Positions 52,275-60,333 of a stretch of 64,000 bases of DNA are shown here, piece after piece. The DNA comes from Blastochloris tepida (lineage in GTDB: Bacteria > Pseudomonadota > Alphaproteobacteria > Rhizobiales > Xanthobacteraceae), in contig NZ_AP018907.1 in NCBI RefSeq assembly GCF_003966715.1, forward strand, positions 2,716,001 to 2,780,000. Reading direction: 5' to 3'. Within the stretch, counting starts at the first letter, position 1, and every line of letters starts with the position of its first letter. The position numbers and the translations under genes were made by a program. The notes under the pieces are model-generated. The model made no database searches. It saw nothing but the letters and a program-made list of their open reading frames with translations, and was not told where the DNA came from.

Positions 52275-52904
52275 GCCCCGGCCCTCTCCCGGCGCGCTGC
52301 CGCGGCCGGCTCTTCTGGTCTGTCTTGTTTTATGTCGTTCGTCTGGCGTATCCGGTCTGCGCTTTCGCTCAACCTGCTCACCGCGACAGCAGACGCCGAC
52401 TCATGTGACGTCCGCCGTTGCTTCACATGCTTCCATCTCGATCCGGACATCACGGCGGCGGGCAATTCTCCGCCGTCGCGGCGCAGATCTGCGCCACGCG
52501 CTTGCCTGAAATGGACATTCCTTTGATGCGCCCGGCGTCACCGTGCCGTGACGACGAATGCTGTGCTCGCTGGCTTCAAGTCATCAACTCGCCAGCAGCA
52601 CATAGCTTCCTTCCCTTACAGCCGGATGACGGCACCAACCGCAGGGCGCCTTGTGCGGAGCTGGCGCGGCCGCGCCGTGCCCGTCCTCGGCGTCACCGCG
52701 AGCCTGCCGGGCGAATCATGCCCAGGGGCTGCGGGACTTGGGGGTGGCGAGACTTGGGGCTACAGGACTTGGGCCCACGAGACTTGAGCGGTGAGACTTG
52801 GGCGGCGAGACCTGGGCGGTGAGACTTGGGGCCGCGAGACATCCCTCGTCATCCCCGCGCCTCCAGCCAAACCCGCGCAGGCTGCATGAATTTGCCTGCG
52901 CGGA
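52275..52904. other. intergenic region, ends in a disrupted repeat
   Basis: This 630-base stretch has no recognised gene. It probably contains the promoter of the membrane-protein operon. It includes the tandem array at 52,734-52,841, and its last 70 bases form the left half of a palindromic repeat (CTCGTCATCCCCGCG...) broken by the IS66 insertion. Confidence 0.45.
52734..52841. repeat. 14-16-bp tandem repeat array
   Basis: Seven units around the consensus GACTTGGGCGGCGA run through this segment, with lengths of 14-16 bases and slight drift between units. The unit resembles the inverse of the 17-bp array at 33,526-33,602. There is no coding frame here, so this copy is intergenic. Confidence 0.65.
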
Positions 52905-52977
52905 CATCCAGGGTATCCCTCCGGCGTGGGCCGCCTTGTGTGGGACCTCGCGCTTCGCGGATGCTGCGCGCATAGGA

Positions 52978-53005
52978 GCGCTCTTACGAGCGCGCGTAAG
53001 AGCGC
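52978..53005 (+). promoter_or_regulatory. hairpin immediately before tnpA, left copy
   Basis: GCGCTCTTACG and CGTAAGAGCGC are perfect 11-bp arms around AGCGCG and end 3 bases before the ATG. If formed in mRNA it would hide the ribosome binding site, so it may damp transposase synthesis. The right copy has the same hairpin. Confidence 0.5.
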
Positions 53006-53008
53006 AGC

Positions 53009-53359
53009 ATGAGCCAGATGACGGTGCTGACGGGGCCGGAGCGGCGCCGGCGGTGGAGCGGCGAGGAACGGCGGGAGATCGTGGCGGCGGCGTTTGCGCC
53101 GGAGGCGATCGTGGCGGACGTAGCACGGCGCTACGGGGTATCGACCAGCCTGATCTACAAATGGCGGCACGAGGTTGGCGACGGGACGAGCGGGGTTGGG
53201 TTCGCCCGCGCGATCGTCGTGGAGGCCGGTGGGACGGCCGCGGCCACGAGGGAAGACGGCGCCGCGATCGTCGTGGAATTGGCCGGCGGCGTGCGGGTTG
53301 AGATCGGCGCGTCTGCGCCGGCGGCGTTGGTGACGGCAACCCTCAAGGCGCTGCGATGA
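53009..53359 (+). CDS. tnpA: IS66 TnpA accessory protein, left copy
   Basis: The 116-residue IS66 ORF1 protein has an N-terminal helix-turn-helix: RRRRWSGEERREIVAAAFAP then IVADVARRYGVSTSLIYKWR. It helps the transposase recognise the ends. Its stop overlaps the tnpB start by 4 bases. It is intact. Confidence 0.9.
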   Translation: MSQMTVLTGPERRRRWSGEERREIVAAAFAPEAIVADVARRYGVSTSLIYKWRHEVGDGTSGVGFARAIVVEAGGTAAATREDGAAIVVELAGGVRVEIGASAPAALVTATLKALR

Positions 53360-53703
53360 TCCCGGTTCCGGCGGGCGTGCGGATCTGGATCGCGACCGGA
53401 CATACGGACATGCGCAAGGGCATGCAGGGCCTGGCGCTGCTGGTGCAGGAAGGGCTCGGCCGCGACCCGTTCGGCGGCGACGTCTTCGTGTTCCGGGGCC
53501 GCGCCGGGACCTTGATCAAGGCGTTGTGGCACGACGGCATCGGCTTGTCGCTCTACGCCAAGCGGCTCGACCGCGGGCGCTTCGTGTGGCCGGCCACGGT
53601 CGACGGCGCGGTGGCGCTGACGGCGGCGCAAATGAGTTATCTGCTCGAGGCGATCGACTGGCGCAATCCCCAGCACACATGGCGGCCGCAGAGCGCGGGC
53701 TGA
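53356..53703 (+). CDS. tnpB: IS66 TnpB accessory protein, left copy
   Basis: The 115-residue protein is IS66 Orf2: VRIWIATGHTDMRKGMQGLA at the N-terminus, FVFRGRAGTLIKALWHDGIG in the middle and WPATVDGAVALTAAQMSYLL towards the end. The family requires it for transposition, though its mechanism is not clear. It starts within tnpA's stop and is intact. Confidence 0.9.
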   Translation: MIPVPAGVRIWIATGHTDMRKGMQGLALLVQEGLGRDPFGGDVFVFRGRAGTLIKALWHDGIGLSLYAKRLDRGRFVWPATVDGAVALTAAQMSYLLEAIDWRNPQHTWRPQSAG

Positions 53704-53771
53704 TCAAATAATTGCGGCGACGCTCCACTTTGCACGTCACACCGCGGCGAAGATGTGATTCCATAGGATGC

Positions 53772-55422
53772 ATGGACGCCGATGGTGATGCTGCCGCCGA
53801 ACTCGCCGCGCTGAAGGAGGCGTTGGCGGCTGAGCGCGCAAAGACGCTGGAGGTCGCCGCAGACCTTGCGGTGGCGCGCGCCAAGGCCTCGGAAGATCAG
53901 GCGCTGATCGCCTATCAGAAGCTGCAGATCGCCAAGCTCGAGCGGCAGATTTACGGCCAGCGGTCGGAACGTGCGGCACGGCTGATCGAGCAGCTGGCGC
54001 TGGCGTTCGAGGAGCTCGAAGCGGGCGCGACCGAGGACGAACGCGCGGCCGAACAGGCCGCCGCCCAGACGACGACCGTGCGGGGCTTTACCCGCAAGCG
54101 CGCCGAGCGCCAGACCTTCCCCGAGCATCTGCCGCGGGAGCGCGTGGTGATCGATCCCCCGGCGGCCTGCGCGTGCTGTGGCGGCACGCGGCTGCGCAAG
54201 ATCGGCGAGGACGTGACGCGGACGCTGGAGGTGATCCCGCGCCAGTGGAAGGTGATCGAGACGGTGCGGGAGAGGTTCAGCTGCCGCGACTGCGAGACGG
54301 TCTCCCAGGCGCCGGCGCCGTTCCATAGCATCCCGCGGGGCTGGGCCGGTCCCAGCCTGCTGGCCATGATCATGGTCGACAAGTTCGGCCAGCATCAGCC
54401 GCTGAACCGGCAGGCCGAGCGTTACGCGCTGGAGGGCGTGCCGATCGCGCTGTCGACGATGGCGGACGCCGTGGGGGCGGTCTGCAGCGAGCTCGCTCCG
54501 CTGCTCCGCCGCCTGGAGGCTCATGTGATGGCGGCAGAGCGGCTGCACGCGGATGACACGACCGTGCCGGTGCTGGCCAAGGGCAAGACCGACACCGGGC
54601 GCTGCTGGGTCTATGTCCGCGACGACCGGCCCTTCGGCGGCACCGATCCTCCGGCGGCGATGTTCTACTATTCGCGCGACCGCCGGGGCGAGCACCCCCA
54701 GGGGCATCTCGCCGGCTACGCGGGCATCCTGCAGGCCGACGCCTATGACGGCTACGCCCCGCTCTACCTGGTCGGACGCGCCCCTGGGCCGATCCGGGAG
54801 GCGGGCCTGTTGGGCCCACGCGCGGCGGCCGTTCTTCGCCATGGCCGACATCGAGGGGACGGCGCGGCGCCGGGCCGCCGGCAGGACGGACGCCGTGCTC
54901 TCGCCGATCGCCATCGAGATGGTGCGCCGGATCGACGAGCTGTTCGAGATCGAGCGGTCGATCACCGGCACCAGCGCGCAGCAGCGCCTCGCCGTTCGCC
55001 AGGAGCGAAGCCGCCCCCTGGTCGAGGATCTTCATCGCCACATGCGCGAGGAGCTTGCCAAGCTCGCGCGCGGGCACGACCTCGCCAAGGCGTTCAATTA
55101 CATCCTGAAGCGCTGGGCGAGCTTCACGCTGTTCCTCGAGGATGGGCGGGTTTGCCTGTCGAACAACGCCGCCGAACGCGGGCTTCGCGGCATCGCTCTT
55201 GGTCGCAAGTCGTGGCTGTTCTGCGGGTCCGATCGGGGCGGGCACCGCGCCGCCGCCATGTACAGCCTGATTGTCACGGCCAAGATGAACGGCATCGATC
55301 CGCAGGCCTGGCTGGCCGACGTCCTGGCGCGCCTGCCAAGCCACCCGGCGCATAGGCTCGATGACCTCCTGCCCTGGAATTGGGCGCCACGGCCCTCGGC
55401 ACTCTCCGCTCGGGCGGCGTGA
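53772..55422 (+). pseudogene. tnpC: IS66 transposase, frameshifted (left copy)
   Basis: The first part reads normally from MDADGDAAAELAALKEAL through the zinc-binding ACACCGG block and the ERLHADDTTVPVLAKG Asp motif to LQADAYDGYAPLY. At 54,803-54,805 a GGG replaces the GG found at the matching site of the right copy, shifting the frame. The C-terminal half (LPSHPAHRLDDLLPWNWAP) is encoded in the next frame and ends at 55,422. Without the shift the protein would equal the 549-residue right-copy TnpC. A sequencing error or a recent mutation are both possible. Confidence 0.88.
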
Positions 55423-55424
55423 GC

Positions 55425-55667
55425 ATGCACGTCAACAAGGTCTCCCGCGTCACCACGATCGCTCGCGTCGCCGAGGACCTCGGCGAAGACGAAGATTGGC
55501 TGCACCAGGTCGCCAACGAAATGGACGTCGAGGACGGCATCATCTGGGTCTACGGCGTCGGCGACGCCGCCGTCAGGGCGTTCACCGACTTCGGAATCGA
55601 GACCCTGGTCGAACTCATCAAAATCCACAAAGCAAACCCGGCGCTCCTCGGACCTTCAGAGCCGTAA
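55425..55667 (+). CDS. IS66 passenger small protein, left copy
   Basis: The 80-residue acidic protein follows tnpC by 2 bases and lies inside the element. It has RVTTIARVAEDLGEDEDWLH, DGIIWVYGVGDAAVRAF and ETLVELIKIHKANPALLG. I do not recognise a domain. An identical gene is in the right copy. It may be a regulatory partner of the transposase, but no function is known to me. Confidence 0.6.
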   Translation: MHVNKVSRVTTIARVAEDLGEDEDWLHQVANEMDVEDGIIWVYGVGDAAVRAFTDFGIETLVELIKIHKANPALLGPSEP

Positions 55668-55708
55668 GCGCCCCACCTGCGGCCCACGCCGGAGGGATAC
55701 CATCCAGG

Positions 55709-55894
55709 GCCTGAAATTCCCTCTGAAACAAAGACGTGGAAGGCCGGAACAAGCCCCCACAGCCGAGGCGGGTCGAAGCCGAGGGCCTCTGGCTTCACGC
55801 GTCGTCTCGCTGTCGCGCAGCTGCTCGATGGAGTTCCCGGCGCCCGCGCCTGCAGGCCCCTGTCGCGATCCTTGGCGATCGGTCCATCGCGTCG
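55709..55894. other. 186 bases between the two IS66 elements
   Basis: The first part (55,722-55,757) is the right half of the dispersed palindrome (AAACAAAGACGTGGAAGGCC), the continuation of the left half before 52,905. The rest is an unassigned high-GC segment. A minus-strand frame here reads SIEQLRDSETTREA, which looks like non-coding repeated sequence, so no gene is called. Confidence 0.5.
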
Positions 55895-55935
55895 TGATCG
55901 ACGTATCCCTCCGGCGTGGGCCGCAGGTGGGGCGC

Positions 55936-56178
55936 TTACGGCTCTGAAGGTCCGAGGAGCGCCGGGTTTGCTTTGTGGATTTTGATGAGTTCGACCAGGG
56001 TCTCGATTCCGAAGTCGGTGAACGCCCTGACGGCGGCGTCGCCGACGCCGTAGACCCAGATGATGCCGTCCTCGACGTCCATTTCGTTGGCGACCTGGTG
56101 CAGCCAATCTTCGTCTTCGCCGAGGTCCTCGGCGACGCGAGCGATCGTGGTGACGCGGGAGACCTTGTTGACGTGCAT
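55936..56178 (-). CDS. IS66 passenger small protein, right copy
   Basis: Same 80-residue acidic protein as in the left copy (HVNKVSRVTTIARVAEDLGE onwards), read on the minus strand just after tnpC. Its conservation in both copies shows it belongs to the element; no function is known to me. Confidence 0.6.
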   Translation of the reverse strand: MHVNKVSRVTTIARVAEDLGEDEDWLHQVANEMDVEDGIIWVYGVGDAAVRAFTDFGIETLVELIKIHKANPALLGPSEP

Positions 56179-56180
56179 GC

Positions 56181-57830
56181 TCACGCCGCCCGAGCGGAGA
56201 GTGCCGAGGGCCGTGGCGCCCAATTCCAGGGCAGGAGGTCATCGAGCCTATGCGCCGGGTGGCTTGGCAGGCGCGCCAGGACGTCGGCCAGCCAGGCCTG
56301 CGGATCGATGCCGTTCATCTTGGCCGTGACAATCAGGCTGTACATGGCGGCGGCGCGGTGCCCGCCCCGATCGGACCCGCAGAACAGCCACGACTTGCGA
56401 CCAAGAGCGATGCCGCGAAGCCCGCGTTCGGCGGCGTTGTTCGACAGGCAAACCCGCCCATCCTCGAGGAACAGCGTGAAGCTCGCCCAGCGCTTCAGGA
56501 TGTAATTGAACGCCTTGGCGAGGTCGTGCCCGCGCGCGAGCTTGGCAAGCTCCTCGCGCATGTGGCGATGAAGATCCTCGACCAGGGGGCGGCTTCGCTC
56601 CTGGCGAACGGCGAGGCGCTGCTGCGCGCTGGTGCCGGTGATCGACCGCTCGATCTCGAACAGCTCGTCGATCCGGCGCACCATCTCGATGGCGATCGGC
56701 GAGAGCACGGCGTCCGTCCTGCCGGCGGCCCGGCGCCGCGCCGTCCCCTCGATGTCGGCCATGGCGAAGAACGGCCGCCGCGCGTGGGCCCAACAGGCCG
56801 CCTCCCGGATCGGCCCAGGGGCGCGTCCGACCAGGTAGAGCGGGGCGTAGCCGTCATAGGCGTCGGCCTGCAGGATGCCCGCGTAGCCGGCGAGATGCCC
56901 CTGGGGGTGCTCGCCCCGGCGGTCGCGCGAATAGTAGAACATCGCCGCCGGAGGATCGGTGCCGCCGAAGGGCCGGTCGTCGCGGACATAGACCCAGCAG
57001 CGCCCGGTGTCGGTCTTGCCCTTGGCCAGCACCGGCACGGTCGTGTCATCCGCGTGCAGCCGCTCTGCCGCCATCACATGAGCCTCCAGGCGGCGGAGCA
57101 GCGGAGCGAGCTCGCTGCAGACCGCCCCCACGGCGTCCGCCATCGTCGACAGCGCGATCGGCACGCCCTCCAGCGCGTAACGCTCGGCCTGCCGGTTCAG
57201 CGGCTGATGCTGGCCGAACTTGTCGACCATGATCATGGCCAGCAGGCTGGGACCGGCCCAGCCCCGCGGGATGCTATGGAACGGCGCCGGCGCCTGGGAG
57301 ACCGTCTCGCAGTCGCGGCAGCTGAACCTCTCCCGCACCGTCTCGATCACCTTCCACTGGCGCGGGATCACCTCCAGCGTCCGCGTCACGTCCTCGCCGA
57401 TCTTGCGCAGCCGCGTGCCGCCACAGCACGCGCAGGCCGCCGGGGGATCGATCACCACGCGCTCCCGCGGCAGATGCTCGGGGAAGGTCTGGCGCTCGGC
57501 GCGCTTGCGGGTAAAGCCCCGCACGGTCGTCGTCTGGGCGGCGGCCTGTTCGGCCGCGCGTTCGTCCTCGGTCGCGCCCGCTTCGAGCTCCTCGAACGCC
57601 AGCGCCAGCTGCTCGATCAGCCGTGCCGCACGTTCCGACCGCTGGCCGTAAATCTGCCGCTCGAGCTTGGCGATCTGCAGCTTCTGATAGGCGATCAGCG
57701 CCTGATCTTCCGAGGCCTTGGCGCGCGCCACCGCAAGGTCTGCGGCGACCTCCAGCGTCTTTGCGCGCTCAGCCGCCAACGCCTCCTTCAGCGCGGCGAG
57801 TTCGGCGGCAGCATCACCATCGGCGTCCAT
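56181..57830 (-). CDS. tnpC: IS66 transposase, right copy (intact)
   Basis: The 549-residue protein has an N-terminal coiled-coil/leucine-rich region (LAALKEALAAERAKTLEVAA), the zinc-binding ACACCGG...CRDCE block, and the DDE-type catalytic core with ERLHADDTTVPVLAKG, LQADAYDGYAPLY and the C-terminal NNAAERGLRGIALGRKSW block. RPLVEDLHRHMREELAKLAR precedes it. It lies between tnpB and the passenger gene with the normal IS66 order. It is the complete version of the frameshifted left copy. Confidence 0.93.
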   Translation of the reverse strand: MDADGDAAAELAALKEALAAERAKTLEVAADLAVARAKASEDQALIAYQKLQIAKLERQIYGQRSERAARLIEQLALAFEELEAGATEDERAAEQAAAQTTTVRGFTRKRAERQTFPEHLPRERVVIDPPAACACCGGTRLRKIGEDVTRTLEVIPRQWKVIETVRERFSCRDCETVSQAPAPFHSIPRGWAGPSLLAMIMVDKFGQHQPLNRQAERYALEGVPIALSTMADAVGAVCSELAPLLRRLEAHVMAAERLHADDTTVPVLAKGKTDTGRCWVYVRDDRPFGGTDPPAAMFYYSRDRRGEHPQGHLAGYAGILQADAYDGYAPLYLVGRAPGPIREAACWAHARRPFFAMADIEGTARRRAAGRTDAVLSPIAIEMVRRIDELFEIERSITGTSAQQRLAVRQERSRPLVEDLHRHMREELAKLARGHDLAKAFNYILKRWASFTLFLEDGRVCLSNNAAERGLRGIALGRKSWLFCGSDRGGHRAAAMYSLIVTAKMNGIDPQAWLADVLARLPSHPAHRLDDLLPWNWAPRPSALSARAA

Positions 57831-57898
57831 GCATCCTATGGAATCACATCTTCGCCGCGGTGTGACGTGCAAAGTGGAGCGTCGCCGCAATTATTTGA

Positions 57899-58246
57899 TC
57901 AGCCCGCGCTCTGCGGCCGCCATGTGTGCTGGGGATTGCGCCAGTCGATCGCCTCGAGCAGATAACTCATTTGCGCCGCCGTCAGCGCCACCGCGCCGTC
58001 GACCGTGGCCGGCCACACGAAGCGCCCGCGGTCGAGCCGCTTGGCGTAGAGCGACAAGCCGATGCCGTCGTGCCACAACGCCTTGATCAAGGTCCCGGCG
58101 CGGCCCCGGAACACGAAGACGTCGCCGCCGAACGGGTCGCGGCCGAGCCCTTCCTGCACCAGCAGCGCCAGGCCCTGCATGCCCTTGCGCATGTCCGTAT
58201 GTCCGGTCGCGATCCAGATCCGCACGCCCGCCGGAACCGGGATCAT
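57899..58246 (-). CDS. tnpB: IS66 TnpB accessory protein, right copy
   Basis: Identical in sequence to the left-copy 115-residue protein, with IATGHTDMRKGMQGLALLVQ and RDPFGGDVFVFRGRAGTLIK. Intact. Its start overlaps the tnpA stop by 4 bases. Confidence 0.9.
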   Translation of the reverse strand: MIPVPAGVRIWIATGHTDMRKGMQGLALLVQEGLGRDPFGGDVFVFRGRAGTLIKALWHDGIGLSLYAKRLDRGRFVWPATVDGAVALTAAQMSYLLEAIDWRNPQHTWRPQSAG

Positions 58247-58593
58247 CGCAGCGCCTTGAGGGTTGCCGTCACCAACGCCGCCGGCGCAGACGCGCCGATC
58301 TCAACCCGCACGCCGCCGGCCAATTCCACGACGATCGCGGCGCCGTCTTCCCTCGTGGCCGCGGCCGTCCCACCGGCCTCCACGACGATCGCGCGGGCGA
58401 ACCCAACCCCGCTCGTCCCGTCGCCAACCTCGTGCCGCCATTTGTAGATCAGGCTGGTCGATACCCCGTAGCGCCGTGCTACGTCCGCCACGATCGCCTC
58501 CGGCGCAAACGCCGCCGCCACGATCTCCCGCCGTTCCTCGCCGCTCCACCGCCGGCGCCGCTCCGGCCCCGTCAGCACCGTCATCTGGCTCAT
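58243..58593 (-). CDS. tnpA: IS66 TnpA accessory protein, right copy
   Basis: Identical to the left-copy 116-residue protein with the SGEERREIVAAAFAPEAIVA helix-turn-helix. It is preceded by the same 11-bp hairpin (58,597-58,624 on the minus strand). Intact. Confidence 0.9.
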   Translation of the reverse strand: MSQMTVLTGPERRRRWSGEERREIVAAAFAPEAIVADVARRYGVSTSLIYKWRHEVGDGTSGVGFARAIVVEAGGTAAATREDGAAIVVELAGGVRVEIGASAPAALVTATLKALR

Positions 58594-58697
58594 GCTGCGC
58601 TCTTACGCGCGCTCGTAAGAGCGCTCCTATGCGCGCAGCATCCGCGAAGCGCGAGGTCCCACACAAGGCGGCCCACGCCGGAGGGATACTGATCGAC

Positions 58698-58855
58698 GCG
58701 GCCATGGAGCGCGAAATCGGCTCGCGCTACCTAATTACCTCCCTCTTCCCATGGATCAACTTTCGGCCGCAGAACTTTTGCGCCGAGCCCGCAGACGTCG
58801 TGTGGCAAGCCCGCTGGCACGCAGCACGGCCGAAGCGGGCGAGGCCAGAAACGCA
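58698..58855. other. short gap between IS66 and tRNA terminator
   Basis: No gene is recognised. The only obvious structure is the tRNA-downstream hairpin that follows at 58,856. Confidence 0.3.
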
Positions 58856-58877
58856 AAACGGCCCTTCCGGGCCGTTT
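58856..58877 (-). terminator. terminator of tRNA-Gly
   Basis: AAACGGCCC-TTCC-GGGCCGTTT is a perfect 9-bp stem with a 4-base loop; on the minus strand it is followed by TTGCG, after a run of T pairs. It lies 26 bases past the tRNA 3' end and fits a factor-independent terminator. Confidence 0.65.
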
Positions 58878-58903
58878 GCAAGCGCTTGATTGTTTTGAGT
58901 TTT

Positions 58904-58978
58904 TGGAGCGGGCGAAGGGATTCGAACCCTCGACCCCAACCTTGGCAAGGTTGTGCTCTACCCCTGAGCTACACCCGC
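58904..58978 (-). tRNA. tRNA-Gly (anticodon GCC)
   Basis: A 75-base cloverleaf with encoded CCA. The acceptor stem is GCGGGTG/CGCCCGC, the D-arm GCTCAGGGGTAGAGC, the anticodon loop TTGCCAA and the T-loop GGGTTCGAATCCC. The anticodon GCC reads GGC and GGU codons. It lies next to the IS66 pair, as tRNA genes often mark island borders. Confidence 0.96.
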
Positions 58979-59180
58979 ATCCATCAGCGTCCGGGGCGTT
59001 CCCGGCGCCGAGTGCTCAGCATATAGCGAAAGCCTCCCCCCCGACGCAAGGGGGTCTTTCGCATCTTGTGCGCTTTCTGTGGATTTGGGGAGGGAACCCA
59101 CAGACGCGCGGCCTGATTGGCTTGAAATGCCACGCGAATTCGAAGGGCGGGGCAACGGACTCCGTCCGCCGCCATCGGCC
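58979..59180. other. gap upstream of tRNA-Gly
   Basis: It holds the tRNA promoter candidate (59,020-59,049) and an overlapping hairpin, GCGAAAG...CTTTCGC at 59,026-59,062, with CCCCC/GGGGG inside. That hairpin may terminate the polysaccharide transcript reading in from the other side. No gene is seen. Confidence 0.4.
59020..59049 (-). promoter_or_regulatory. candidate promoter for tRNA-Gly
   Basis: On the minus strand TTGCGT (59,044-59,049) and TATATG (59,020-59,025) are 18 bases apart, 41 bases upstream of the tRNA. The fit to a housekeeping promoter is reasonable, by eye only. Confidence 0.4.
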
Positions 59181-59386
59181 TCAAACCGGCTCCGCCTCGG
59201 ATTCGGCCGGTGCGGCGGGGCGCCCGCCGGGCTCGCGATTCACCGCGGCCTGCCCGGCCGGCCCCTGCTGCGCCGGCCGCCGCCACACGCCGCGGGTGTC
59301 CACCACGATCTTGTCCACGAGCTGCTCCGGCTTGATGGCGTAGAACGGTCGTGGTCGACCAGCATGACGATTTCGCCTACGACGCC
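59181..59386 (-). pseudogene. remnant of a nucleotide-sugar dehydrogenase (WecC-like) C-terminus
   Basis: The minus strand encodes [11 protein letters not shown], then after a 1-base deletion (TTC read as TC) YAIKPEQLVDKIVVDTRGVW. This matches the final part of UDP-N-acetylmannosamine/UDP-glucose dehydrogenases, where VVDTRG is diagnostic. The rest of the gene is missing; the fragment starts exactly where fcl ends. It is the trace of a gene lost by recombination. Only about 30 diagnostic residues survive before the divergent proline-rich tail. Confidence 0.7.
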
Positions 59387-60333
59387 GCCCGCATCGGCTG
59401 TTGATCGCAGAACCAGGCGTATGTCGCGGCAACACCGTCGCAAAGGCCGATGCGCGGCTGCCAACCCAGCGAACGCAGCCTGTCGGCGCTCATCAGCTTG
59501 CGCGGCGTGCCGTCCGGCTTAGACAGATCGTGGACGATGCGCCCGCGAAAGCCGACGATGCCGCAGACCAGTTCGGCCAAGTCCCGAATCGAAATGTCCT
59601 CGCCCGAGCCGACATTGACGTGCTCGGCCCCCGAATAGGTCTTCATGAGGTGGACGCAGGCGTCGGCGCAATCATCGACATGCAGGAACTCCCGCCGCGG
59701 CGTTCCGCTTCCCCACAACACGATCTCGCTGTCGCCGCGGAGCTTGGCCTCGTGCGCCTTGCGGATCAAAGCCGGCAGCACGTGGCTGGAGGCGAGGTCG
59801 AAATTGTCGCCGGGGCCGTAGAGATTGGTCGGCATCGCCGAGATGAAGTCGCAGCCGTGCTGGCGGCGATAGGCCTGCGCTAGCTTGATGCCGGCGATCT
59901 TGGCGATGGCGTACCATTCGTTGGTCGGCTCCAGCGCGCCGGTGAGCAGTGCATCCTCGGTGATCGGCTGCGGCGCGAACTTGGGATAGATGCAGGAAGA
60001 GCCGAGGAACAGAAGCTTCGCCACGCCAACGCGAAAGGCGGTGTGGATGACGTTCGCCTCGATCATCAGATTGTCGTAGAGAAAATCGGCCGGATAGGTG
60101 TCGTTGGCGAGAATGCCTCCGACCTTGGCCGCGGCGAGAAGCACCACGTCCGGCCGCGCGCGGTTCATCCAGGCCTCGACGTCATCCTGACGCCTGAGAT
60201 CGACATCCGCGCGCCCGACTGTGAGAACCGCGCAGTCTTCCTGCGCCAGGCGGCGTACGATGGCCGAGCCGACCATGCCGCGATGGCCGGCCACGAACAC
60301 GCGCTTGCCGGACAGGTCGAATTCCGTGCTCAT
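59377..60333 (-). CDS. fcl: GDP-L-fucose synthase
   Basis: Fcl (WcaG) is the epimerase-reductase that turns GDP-4-keto-6-deoxymannose into GDP-L-fucose using NADPH. The 318-residue product has the N-terminal Rossmann motif [17 protein letters not shown], the catalytic Ser in [20 protein letters not shown] and Tyr-x3-Lys in [28 protein letters not shown] and [16 protein letters not shown] are other family blocks. It begins 4 bases inside the gmd stop, so the two are coupled. Its 3' end abuts the WecC remnant. Confidence 0.95.
   Translation of the reverse strand: MSTEFDLSGKRVFVAGHRGMVGSAIVRRLAQEDCAVLTVGRADVDLRRQDDVEAWMNRARPDVVLLAAAKVGGILANDTYPADFLYDNLMIEANVIHTAFRVGVAKLLFLGSSCIYPKFAPQPITEDALLTGALEPTNEWYAIAKIAGIKLAQAYRRQHGCDFISAMPTNLYGPGDNFDLASSHVLPALIRKAHEAKLRGDSEIVLWGSGTPRREFLHVDDCADACVHLMKTYSGAEHVNVGSGEDISIRDLAELVCGIVGFRGRIVHDLSKPDGTPRKLMSADRLRSLGWQPRIGLCDGVAATYAWFCDQQPMRAAS

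Larger units (their letters stand above)
52905..55708 (+). mobile_element. IS66-family insertion sequence, left copy
   Basis: The element spans 52,913-55,700 (2,788 bp). Its ends are GTATCCCTCCGGCGTGGGCC and its inverse, ending GGAGGGATAC. CATCCAGG occurs directly outside both ends (52,905-52,912 and 55,701-55,708), an 8-bp target duplication typical of IS66. It carries tnpA, tnpB, a frameshifted tnpC and a small passenger gene. It was inserted into a dispersed palindromic repeat. It is 1 bp longer than the right copy, the extra G lying in tnpC. Confidence 0.95.
55895..58697 (-). mobile_element. IS66-family insertion sequence, right copy (inverted)
   Basis: The element spans 55,903-58,689 (2,787 bp) with the same ends as the left copy but opposite orientation. 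TGATCGAC flanks both sides (55,895-55,902 and 58,690-58,697), so it is an independent insertion with its own 8-bp duplication. All its genes are intact, so this copy is probably transposition-competent. The intact flanks show that no recombination between the copies has inverted the segment between them. Confidence 0.95.

Noticed and set aside
54803-54805. Programmed frameshift to make the left-copy TnpC
   Set aside because: The near-identical right copy has an uninterrupted tnpC with two rather than three G bases, so the left copy is simply mutated or misread.
55722-55902. Small minus-strand gene encoding SIEQLRDSETTREA between the IS66 copies
   Set aside because: The frame has no start with a ribosome binding site, crosses IS boundaries and lies partly in a dispersed palindrome; treated as non-coding.
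52913-58689. A composite transposon made by the two IS66 copies
   Set aside because: Each copy has its own different 8-bp target duplication, so the pair did not move as one unit; the DNA between them is only about 200 bases.
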